From positions 1 to 6,989 of the forward strand of contig JAGCYR010000156.1 in NCBI GenBank assembly GCA_017960705.1: a DNA stretch of 6,989 nt. The letters are read 5' to 3'. Below the pieces are notes generated by a model. The model saw only the letters and a list, made by a program, of their open reading frames with translations, was not told the DNA's origin and ran no database searches. Position 1 is the stretch's first letter; the number at the start of each line of letters is the position of its first letter. The stretch is from Clostridia bacterium (lineage in GTDB: Bacteria; Bacillota; Clostridia; Oscillospirales; CAG-272). The translations under genes were made by a program, and so were the position numbers. Positions 1 through 5,098 of the stretch are shown here, piece after piece.

Positions 1-835
1 CCGCGGAAAATCCGCTGACCGAGCAGCCGAAGATACGTCCCTCGACGAAGTTCCACGCGGTATGGAGCGCCGCCGCGCCGATCACGCTGCCGGTGCGGAG
101 GACGAACAGACCGAGGAAGACGCCGAAGAGAAAGACGTTCAGAAGCGAAAGCAGGGTCACCCCGCCGTTCGAGACGTGCAGGAACGAGAAGGTCAGGGCG
201 CTGAGAAGGACCGCCGGCAGCCAGCGCATCCCGCGGGCAAGCGAAGTCATCAGCAGTCCGTGGATCAGTATCTCCTCCGCCGCGCCCTGCACGACGTAGC
301 CGAGAAGAAAGAAGAACAGGAGCGAATAGCTGACGTTTTGCGACAGCCCGCCGAAGGTCGAGGCGCGGGACAAGACCGAGAGCAGGATCCCGGCGGAACA
401 GAGCACAACGCCGAAGAGCAGTCCGAGCCCGTACCGTTTGGCGGCGCCCTTCTTTTCGATCCCCATCGTGGCAAGCGAACGGCGGTGGAGCACGAGACAG
501 ACGAAGATCGCGGCGGCGATCACCCACGCCGACCCGAACAGTTCCGCGACGCGGTAGCCCTCGCTCTCTGCGATGGCTTTCGACAGGGCGTTATACGCTT
601 CGCGGTCGATGGTGCCGGCGCCGCCCGCCATCCCCGACGAGAGCGCGTCGTTAAAGACCCCCATCATGCCGTTGAAGCCGAGGATCAGGGTCGCCGCCAC
701 ACCCGGAACGAACCCGGAAAAGAGCGGGATGAAGATCGCGATCAGATACGCGAGAAGAAGCTCGACCCAGAGCCGGAACCGGCGTTCGCCGGACGTGCGG
801 CGGGCAAGCAGAGGCGACGACGAAAAATCAAACAA
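1..835 (-). CDS. CPBP-family intramembrane metalloprotease (Abi/CAAX-like), C-terminus cut by window edge
   Basis: Seen: 278 codons are open from a TTG at 835 down to the window edge. The protein is strongly hydrophobic, with likely membrane spans near residues 24-53, 99-116, 136-155, 170-186, 206-221, 228-246 and 250-258. The three CPBP motifs are in order: EExxxR-like at E187-E188 (EEILIHG), FxxxH at F216-H220, and HxxxN at H258-N262. In this family the glutamates, histidines and asparagine form the membrane-embedded active site of a prenyl-protein-type or other intramembrane protease. Odd: the motif-1 arginine is His192. Start: no in-frame ATG exists before M57, which would remove the first span. 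TTG at 835 has AGGA 10 bases upstream (846-849), and an in-frame stop lies further upstream; the ATG at 846 is out of frame and soon stops. It lies 99 bases downstream of spoIIR on the same strand but has its own promoter. The substrate cannot be told from sequence; family members have roles in prenyl-protein processing, bacteriocin immunity and signalling. Family call firm, start moderate. Confidence 0.88.
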   Translation of the reverse strand, partial: MFDFSSSPLLARRTSGERRFRLWVELLLAYLIAIFIPLFSGFVPGVAATLILGFNGMMGVFNDALSSGMAGGAGTIDREAYNALSKAIAESEGYRVAELFGSAWVIAAAIFVCLVLHRRSLATMGIEKKGAAKRYGLGLLFGVVLCSAGILLSVLSRASTFGGLSQNVSYSLLFFFLLGYVVQGAAEEILIHGLLMTSLARGMRWLPAVLLSALTFSFLHVSNGGVTLLSLLNVFLFGVFLGLFVLRTGSVIGAAALHTAWNFVEGRIFGCSVSGFSA

Positions 836-880
836 GGCGCGATCATCCTTTCCCGGGCGTGACCCGTTTTCTATACGGAT

Positions 881-909
881 ATTGTATCACACGCGGAAGG
901 ATTGTGCAA
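881..909 (-). promoter_or_regulatory. Sigma-A-type promoter of the CPBP protease gene
   Basis: On the minus strand, TTGCAC (904-909) and TACAAT (881-886) are separated by exactly 17 bases. Each differs from the vegetative consensus by one base. Transcription would start near 874, giving a leader of about 40 bases before the TTG at 835. The -35 box lies 25 bases past the spoIIR stop codon. No terminator is visible between the two genes, so read-through from spoIIR is also possible. The match is by eye and untested. Confidence 0.72.
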
Positions 910-934
910 GACGGGTCGCAAAAAGTTTACATCC

Positions 935-1552
935 TTATCTGTGAAACCAGTTTGAGAGAAGCTCCAGCGTTTTGAAGCGGACGCTCGCTTTGCCGTCGGT
1001 CAAGAGGCGGTATTCGGCGTCGGAAAGACCGAGCGGCACCCCCTCGACGGCGGCGGCGGTGCAGAGCGGCGGAAAGAGAACGCACCACCAGTTTTGCCCC
1101 TCGCCCTCCCCGATCACGACCCGGAGCGACAAATACCGCCCCGCGGGCAGCGAAAACGATCCGTAGTCGCGGGTCGGATAGTCCTCCTCCGAAAGCGTGA
1201 CCGTGACCGGCGCCTCGCTTCCCCGTTCCGTGAGCGTTCGTTTCGCGGTCGCGGCGATCTCCTGCCGCAGTTCCGCGGTCAGCGCGTTTTCGGCTTCGTT
1301 TCGGTCGGTAAAGCCGCGGAACAGGTCGCCGTACTCAAGTAGGATCGCGTCGCGGACGGCGAATTTGTCGCTCTGGTCGTCTTCCCCGTCGGAGGCGGCG
1401 AGGATATGCAGACGGATCACGTCGCGGTAGATCCGCTCCTCCCCCGAAACGGGGGAGACGGCGAGGAACAGGGCGGCGAGAAGGATCAGAACCGCCGGGA
1501 TCGCCCCGACCGCAAACGCTCTTTTCCGGCTTTTCTTTTTCGTTTCTTTCAT
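935..1552 (-). CDS. spoIIR: Stage II sporulation protein R (SpoIIR)
   Basis: In B. subtilis SpoIIR is made in the forespore under sigma-F, is exported, and signals across the septum so that the protease SpoIIGA activates pro-sigma-E in the mother cell. Seen: 205 residues, close to the family's usual length. The N-terminus is basic (residues 1-11), followed by a hydrophobic export or anchor segment (about 12-36). The family hallmarks follow: IRLHILAASD at 46-55, DQxxK at 59-63 leading into VRD at 66-68, and WWCVLFPPLC at 155-164. The ATG at 1552 has GGGAGG (1561-1566) 8 bases upstream, so the start is secure; the stop is TAA at 935-937. A divergent oxidoreductase gene starts 139 bases away, and the CPBP protease follows on the same strand. 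No spoIIGA is in the window. Its presence marks the organism as a likely spore former. Confidence 0.95.
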   Translation of the reverse strand: MKETKKKSRKRAFAVGAIPAVLILLAALFLAVSPVSGEERIYRDVIRLHILAASDGEDDQSDKFAVRDAILLEYGDLFRGFTDRNEAENALTAELRQEIAATAKRTLTERGSEAPVTVTLSEEDYPTRDYGSFSLPAGRYLSLRVVIGEGEGQNWWCVLFPPLCTAAAVEGVPLGLSDAEYRLLTDGKASVRFKTLELLSNWFHR

Positions 1553-1582
1553 TTTTGTTTCCTCCCGGTTTTCGGTAGTGCG

Positions 1583-1611
1583 AGGATTCCCCGGGGGCGC
1601 GGGGTTTATTC
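1583..1611 (-). promoter_or_regulatory. Candidate sigma-F-like promoter of spoIIR
   Basis: On the minus strand, GAATA (1607-1611) is followed after 15 bases by GGGAATCCT (1583-1591). The known sigma-F pattern is about GYATA, a spacer near 15, then GGNNANANT. The -35 fits at four of five positions. The -10 fits at four of its five fixed positions, with C replacing one A. The -10 ends 31 bases before the spoIIR ATG, leaving room for a short leader and the GGGAGG site. spoIIR is a sigma-F gene in Bacillus, which supports the reading; the match is imperfect and made by eye. Confidence 0.42.
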
Positions 1612-1633
1612 ACGCGGGGACGTTTTTTTCTCT

Positions 1634-1662
1634 GCATATTCCGGGGAAAAACGGGAGAGACT
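1634..1662 (+). promoter_or_regulatory. Candidate sigma-F-like promoter of the FAD oxidoreductase gene
   Basis: On the plus strand, GCATA (1634-1638), a 15-base spacer and GGAGAGACT (1654-1662) match GYATA and GGNNANANT at every fixed position. The -10 ends 29 bases before the ATG at 1692, which places a start near 1669 and leaves a short leader holding the GGAGG site. No sigma-A promoter with sensible boxes and spacing is visible in this gap on this strand. The -10 lies inside a short palindrome, so the same bases could instead be an operator. Confidence 0.45.
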
Positions 1663-1666
1663 CCCG
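1652..1666. repeat. Short perfect inverted repeat in the divergent intergenic region
   Basis: CGGGAG (1652-1657) and CTCCCG (1661-1666) are exact reverse complements separated by AGA. No T-run follows on either strand, so it is not a normal intrinsic terminator. It covers the candidate -10 of the oxidoreductase gene, where a DNA-binding protein could act, but a six-base arm in GC-rich DNA may also be chance. Confidence 0.4.
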
Positions 1667-1679
1667 GTATCACGGAAAA

Positions 1680-1684
1680 GGAGG
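1680..1684 (+). promoter_or_regulatory. Ribosome binding site fixing the oxidoreductase start
   Basis: GGAGG sits 7 bases before the ATG at 1692. The longer reading from 1578 would add 38 residues lacking family similarity and would run through the promoter region and this site. The 1692 start puts the dinucleotide-binding strand at the very N-terminus, as is normal for the family. Confidence 0.85.
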
Positions 1685-1691
1685 AAACAAA

Positions 1692-3167
1692 ATGAAAAAA
1701 GCGGTGGTGATCGGGTCGGGACCCGCGGGGATGACGGCGGGGATCCGGCTGGCGGAGGGGGGCTGGGACGTGACGGTGCTCGAACAGCAGGCGGGCCCCG
1801 GCGGGAATCTCCGAAGCTGGACGCGGGAGGGGCATACGATCGACAACTGCCTCCATTGGCTGAACGGAACGCGCGACGGGTCGAGTCTCAATCGGCTCTG
1901 GCGTTCGCTCGGCGTGCTGGGGGACGGCGTGGAGGTGGTCAAATCTCCCTTCTTCTACCGTTCGCACCTCACGGGCTCGACCCTGACGCTTTGGCGCGAC
2001 CCCGACAGGACCGAGGCGGAGCTCTCCGAAAAGAGTCCCCGCGACGCGAAAGCCGTCCGCCGGTTCTTCCGCGCGGCGAAGACGCTGGCGTACGGTTCCC
2101 CGCTCGCGCGGGCGGCGGTTGCCGCGCGGTGGTACCGGGTCTCGGTCGGGGATTTCGCCGACTCGCTATACGACCGCGACCTCGGCGTTTTCTTTTCGGA
2201 CTATCTCGGGCGTGAGTACGCGGCGCTCGGACTGCTCTTCGCCTACGCCGCCTTCCTTTCGGGGGACGCGGATCTGCCCGCCGGAGGGTCTCCCGGAGTG
2301 GCGGAACGAATGGCGGAAAAGCTGGCTCTTACGGGCGGGAAACTGATCTGCTCGGTGCGGGCGACCGCGATCGTGACCAAAAACGGACGGGCGACGGCGG
2401 TGCTGACCGACAGGGGCGACGCGTTTGAAGCCGATCGGGTGATCGCCGCCTGCGACCCCCACGTCACCTTTTCGCGCCTGCTCCCGCCCGCATACGCTCC
2501 CGCGGCGCTCGAAAGGACCGATCTCGACCCGCGCACGCCGCATTTCAGTTCGCTGCACGCCGCGTTCTCGATTTCGGCTCCTTTCCCGCCCGGAGCGGCG
2601 TGGGCCAACGTGATCGCGGGGGATCCCAAGAAACTGCCGGGGCGCACCCGGGGGCGGGTGATCCTGCGTTCGTTTGCCCACGAGCCGGGATTCGCGCCGG
2701 AGGGAAAAACCGTTTTGCAGGCGACCTGTTTCGTTTCCGACGCCGACGCGGAAGGATGGCTTGTCCGCGGCAGGGACTACGCGGAAAGAAAAGCCGCCTT
2801 CGCAGAAGCGGTCGGGGAGGCGATCCGGGAGGCGTTCCCCTACTCCGCGCCGCGGCTGATCGACGCGTGGACCCCCGCGACCTATTCGCGCTATACCTCC
2901 GCCGACCGGGGCGACTATATCGGATGGCTGCTCCCCGCCGGGGTGATCCCGCCGCGGCTGCCCGAACGGGTCAGGGGGCTGTCGAACGTCTCGCTCGCCT
3001 CGGGCTGGTGCCGGATGCCGGGCGGGCTCCCGACCGCCGCGAGGAGCGGAGCCCGCGCCGCCGCCGATATCCTGATCCGCGATCCCGCGCCCCGTTCCTT
3101 CCCCGGCGTGACCCCTCCCGGACGGGAAAAATCGAAAAAAAGACGAAAATTTGATCTTCCGTCTTGA
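1692..3167 (+). CDS. FAD-dependent oxidoreductase, CrtI/phytoene desaturase-like superfamily
   Basis: Seen: 491 residues beginning with a Rossmann FAD-binding fold, GSGPAG with glycines 8, 10 and 13, and an acidic residue E31 ending the second strand where the ribose is held. GPGG follows at 35-38, and DNCLHWLNGT at 51-60 resembles a conserved segment I know from Clostridia members of this group. The C-terminal FAD-binding motif is at 432-461 (ASGW 436-439, PGGLP 443-447). These features belong to the broad phytoene desaturase/amine oxidase superfamily (COG1233-like), whose members remove or add hydrogens on polyenes, retinol or other substrates. No phytoene synthase or other carotenoid gene is nearby, so the substrate is unknown and I give no symbol. 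The last 30 residues form a proline-rich and then strongly basic tail. The gene is divergent from spoIIR and carries a sigma-F-like promoter candidate, suggesting, without proof, a forespore role. Its TGA stop (3165-3167) lies inside the -35 box of the dap operon promoter. Confidence 0.85.
   Translation: MKKAVVIGSGPAGMTAGIRLAEGGWDVTVLEQQAGPGGNLRSWTREGHTIDNCLHWLNGTRDGSSLNRLWRSLGVLGDGVEVVKSPFFYRSHLTGSTLTLWRDPDRTEAELSEKSPRDAKAVRRFFRAAKTLAYGSPLARAAVAARWYRVSVGDFADSLYDRDLGVFFSDYLGREYAALGLLFAYAAFLSGDADLPAGGSPGVAERMAEKLALTGGKLICSVRATAIVTKNGRATAVLTDRGDAFEADRVIAACDPHVTFSRLLPPAYAPAALERTDLDPRTPHFSSLHAAFSISAPFPPGAAWANVIAGDPKKLPGRTRGRVILRSFAHEPGFAPEGKTVLQATCFVSDADAEGWLVRGRDYAERKAAFAEAVGEAIREAFPYSAPRLIDAWTPATYSRYTSADRGDYIGWLLPAGVIPPRLPERVRGLSNVSLASGWCRMPGGLPTAARSGARAAADILIRDPAPRSFPGVTPPGREKSKKRRKFDLPS
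3135..3165 (-). terminator. Possible minus-strand intrinsic terminator at the end of the oxidoreductase gene
   Basis: Read on the minus strand, the arms 3157-3165 and 3140-3148 pair over nine bases (one G-U) around an eight-base loop, and the transcript then runs into a U-tract (plus-strand A run 3135-3141). On the plus strand the stem has an A-C mismatch and no following T-run, so it would not end oxidoreductase transcription well. No minus-strand gene lies to its right; if real it would stop antisense transcription coming from the dap side. The stem is AT-rich and weak. Confidence 0.3.
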
Positions 3168-3192
3168 CAAACCCGAATCGGTATGGTAGAAT
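3164..3192 (+). promoter_or_regulatory. Sigma-A promoter of the lysine riboswitch-dap operon
   Basis: TTGACA (3164-3169, perfect consensus) and TAGAAT (3187-3192, one mismatch) are separated by exactly 17 bases. The start point would be near 3200, just where the riboswitch P1 strand begins. The -35 box contains the TGA stop of the upstream oxidoreductase. Confidence 0.88.
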
Positions 3193-3199
3193 ACGGTCT

Positions 3200-3370
3200 A
3201 ACAAGATAGAGGCGCACTGCATCAAGAGTAACCGCGGGGTTTCGACCGACCGAGGGTTTTGCCGCGGGAAAGGGATGGGTGCCGAAGTGTCCGGCGTCTC
3301 GATCACCCGGATAGCTGGTTCTACGGAGAATATCCGTAAAACTGTCGCGTTTCGCGGAGAGCTATCGGTT
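3200..3370 (+). promoter_or_regulatory. Lysine riboswitch (L box) aptamer
   Basis: A lysine-binding RNA that turns off the downstream genes when lysine is plentiful. Conserved L-box segments appear in order: AGAGGCGC (3208-3215), AAGAGTA (3224-3230), GGGAAAGGGATGG (3266-3278), GCCGAAG (3281-3287), CTGG (3315-3318) and ACTGTC...GAGAGCTAT (3341-3365). Helices can be drawn by eye: P1 GATAG 3205-3209 with CTATC 3362-3366; P2 CCGCGG 3232-3237 with 3262-3267; P4 TACGGA 3322-3327 with TCCGTA 3333-3338; P5 CGCG 3346-3349 with 3353-3356. P3 lies around 3277-3308. The position directly before dapA fits the family. I did not fold the sequence, so the outer limits are approximate. Confidence 0.93.
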
Positions 3371-3413
3371 TTGTGTGTCGTGACGTGTATTCGTGTATCT
3401 ATTCGACGCCGAT
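3364..3413 (+). promoter_or_regulatory. Riboswitch antiterminator
   Basis: ATCGGT (3364-3369) can pair with GCCGAT (3408-3413), five Watson-Crick pairs plus one wobble. GTCG (3377-3380) with CGAC (3404-3407) extends the helix across a seven-base bulge. The left arm uses the 3' strand of P1 and the right arm uses the terminator's 5' arm, so this helix excludes both. Without lysine it would form and allow transcription into dapA. The remaining loop is G/T-rich and holds two copies of CGTGTAT (3384-3390 and 3392-3398), leaving it largely unpaired. Confidence 0.7.
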
Positions 3414-3446
3414 CCGTACTTTTTCGCGGATCGGCGCTCTGTTTTT
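3407..3446 (+). terminator. Lysine-controlled intrinsic terminator before dapA
   Basis: CGCCGATCCG (3407-3416) and CGGATCGGCG (3427-3436) form a perfect ten-base stem with a ten-base loop. CTCTG and a run of five T follow, to 3446. It lies 26 bases before the dapA ATG, so it must be regulated; this matches the off state of the upstream riboswitch, when P1 is formed by bound lysine. Confidence 0.9.
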
Positions 3447-3472
3447 AAAAAAACGGAAAGAAGGATACCGAA

Positions 3473-4363
3473 ATGCAGAAGAAAACCGTATTCCGCGGGA
3501 TCGCCACCGCCATGATCACCCCGTTCAAAGAGGGACGGGTGGACTTCAACGCCTACGGGCGCTTCATCGACTGGCAGATCGAAAACGGGATCAACGCCCT
3601 GGTCGCCTGCGGCACGACGGGCGAGTCGTCCACTCTCTCCGACAAGGAACACCGCGCCGCGATCGCCTACGCCGTCCAGCGGGCGGCGGGCAGAGTGCCC
3701 GTCATCGCGGGGACCGGCTCGAACGAACTGGATTACGCCGTCGATCTGTCGAAATACGCGGCGTCGGTCGGTGCGGACGCGATCCTCGTCGTCACCCCCT
3801 ACTATAACAAAGCGACCCAGAAAGGGCTGGTCGGGATGTATACGGCGATCGCCGACGCAGCGAAGGTGCCGACCATCCTCTACAACGTGCCGTCGCGCAC
3901 CGGGGTCAATATCGAGCCCAAGACCTACGCCGAGCTTGCGGAGCATCCGAACATCGTCGCCTTCAAGGAGGCGAACGGCAATATCTCGAAGATCGTGGAG
4001 ACCATGTCCTACGTCCGCGGAAAGCTCGATCTGTACTCGGGCAACGACGACCAGATCGTGCCGCTGATGTCGATGGGCGGGATCGGCGCGATCTCGGTGC
4101 TGTCGAACATCCTGCCGCGCGAGACCGTTGAGATCACCGACCGCTTCTTCGCGGGCGACGTCGCCGGCGCGGCGGAGCTCCAGTGCCGCTATCACGCTCT
4201 GATCGACGCGCTCTTCTGCGAGGTCAACCCGATCCCGGTCAAAGCCGCGGTCGCCGCGATGGGCTTCACGGAGAACACGCTCCGTCTGCCCCTGACCGAG
4301 CTGGAAGAGGGGCACAAGGAGACGCTTCTCGCCCTGATGAGAAAGGAAGGTCTTGACGTATGA
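3473..4363 (+). CDS. dapA: 4-hydroxy-tetrahydrodipicolinate synthase
   Basis: Cytosolic class I aldolase that condenses pyruvate with L-aspartate semialdehyde, the first committed step towards diaminopimelate and lysine. Seen: 296 residues, the usual family length, forming a TIM-barrel type. GTTGES (47-52) includes T48 and T49. Y137 and R142 lie in YNVPSRTG, and the Schiff-base lysine is K165 in AFKEA. All sit at a constant +4 offset from E. coli T44, T45, Y133, R138 and K161. Of the E. coli lysine-inhibition residues, H56 and N80 are kept (H60, N84), but H53 is D57 and E84 is Y88. Weak lysine feedback is therefore expected, as in many Gram-positives; this is inference. The ATG at 3473 has GAAGGA (3460-3465) 7 bases upstream. 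It is the first gene of the operon and its stop overlaps the dapB start (ATGA). Regulation is by the lysine riboswitch. Confidence 0.97.
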   Translation: MQKKTVFRGIATAMITPFKEGRVDFNAYGRFIDWQIENGINALVACGTTGESSTLSDKEHRAAIAYAVQRAAGRVPVIAGTGSNELDYAVDLSKYAASVGADAILVVTPYYNKATQKGLVGMYTAIADAAKVPTILYNVPSRTGVNIEPKTYAELAEHPNIVAFKEANGNISKIVETMSYVRGKLDLYSGNDDQIVPLMSMGGIGAISVLSNILPRETVEITDRFFAGDVAGAAELQCRYHALIDALFCEVNPIPVKAAVAAMGFTENTLRLPLTELEEGHKETLLALMRKEGLDV

Positions 4364-5097
4364 CCCGCCTGATCCTGTTCGGCGCCGCCGGGCGGATGGG
4401 CAAAGAGGTCGAAGCCGCGGCACAAAAAGCGGGAGACTTTGAGATCGTATCGCGCGTCGACGTATCGGGTGCGGACGGGTGTCTTCCCTCGCTTGACGGG
4501 GTTACGGGCGGCGCCGACGCGATCGTCGATTTCTCGCACCACGCGGCGACCAAAACGCTGACCGACTACGCCGTCGAAAAGAAGATCCCGCTGCTGATCG
4601 CGACGACGGGACAGACCGACGAAGAGCTCGGCTTGATCCGGGCGGCTGCAAAGACGATCCCCGTATTCTTCGCCGCCAACTACTCGCTCGGCATCGCTGC
4701 GCTGATCCATGCGGCGAAGGCGATCGTGAAGCTCTATCCCGACGCGGATATCGAGATCGTCGAAAAACACCACAACCGCAAGCTCGACGCCCCGAGCGGC
4801 ACCGCCCTCTCGATCGCCCGCGCGATCTCTTCGGTGCGCGAGGGCGAGACGGCGTTTTGCTACGGCCGCGGAGGACAGATGAAGCGGCAGAAGAACGAGA
4901 TCGGCATCCACGCCGTCCGGCTCGGGAACATCGTCGGAGAACACGAAGTCCTGATCGGCACGGATAACGAGACCATTACCCTGAAACACGAGGCGCACAG
5001 CCGCGCTCTCTTCGCCGACGGCGCGCTCGCCGCGGCAAGATTCCTTTCGACACGGAAACCGGGGCTGTACGCCATGACCGATCTGGTGGGTGACTGA
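4360..5097 (+). CDS. dapB: 4-hydroxy-tetrahydrodipicolinate reductase
   Basis: Reduces the DapA product with NAD(P)H to tetrahydrodipicolinate, in the cytosol. Seen: 245 residues. The N-terminal Rossmann motif is GAAGRMG (8-14). ATTGQT (81-86) and FAANYSLGI (104-112) line the active site. The family signature EIVEKHHNRKLDAPSGTA spans 132-149, with the catalytic H137 and H138 (E. coli H159 and H160) and K141 (E. coli K163). It is shorter than E. coli DapB (273), as is common in Clostridia. D34 ends the second strand where E. coli has Glu-Arg; the NADH or NADPH preference cannot be settled by eye. The start shares ATGA with the dapA stop, a typical translational-coupling arrangement, and GGAAGG (4345-4350) lies 9 bases upstream. 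Confidence 0.97.
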   Translation: MTRLILFGAAGRMGKEVEAAAQKAGDFEIVSRVDVSGADGCLPSLDGVTGGADAIVDFSHHAATKTLTDYAVEKKIPLLIATTGQTDEELGLIRAAAKTIPVFFAANYSLGIAALIHAAKAIVKLYPDADIEIVEKHHNRKLDAPSGTALSIARAISSVREGETAFCYGRGGQMKRQKNEIGIHAVRLGNIVGEHEVLIGTDNETITLKHEAHSRALFADGALAAARFLSTRKPGLYAMTDLVGD

Positions 5098-5098
5098 A

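Noticed and set aside
62..862. Plus-strand open frame of 266 codons
   Set aside because: It is antisense to the CPBP protease, whose motifs and membrane spans are clear; its own product is a low-complexity charged protein rich in Arg, Glu and Gly, typical of GC-rich antisense frames.
1578..1691. 38-residue N-terminal extension of the oxidoreductase
   Set aside because: The ATG at 1692 has an ideal GGAGG site and starts right at the FAD-binding strand; the extension would lie over the promoter and palindrome.
1553..1691. Near-identical GGAGGAAACAAAA leaders of the two divergent genes as a large inverted repeat
   Set aside because: The likeness is limited to the ribosome binding site and A-rich spacer, which strong start regions share by function; it does not extend into the rest of the gap.
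1406..2215. Plus-strand open frame crossing spoIIR, the intergenic gap and the oxidoreductase
   Set aside because: It covers two recognised genes and their promoters in another frame, and its Arg/Gly-rich product resembles no family.
2166..3170. Minus-strand open frame of 334 codons
   Set aside because: Antisense to the FAD oxidoreductase, with arginine-rich composition and no motifs.
3164..3448. Small open frame across the leader between the oxidoreductase and dapA
   Set aside because: It lies entirely over the promoter, riboswitch and terminator, whose conserved RNA segments explain the sequence.
3362..4423. Minus-strand open frame of 353 codons
   Set aside because: Antisense to dapA and it would run through the riboswitch terminator; no recognisable domain.
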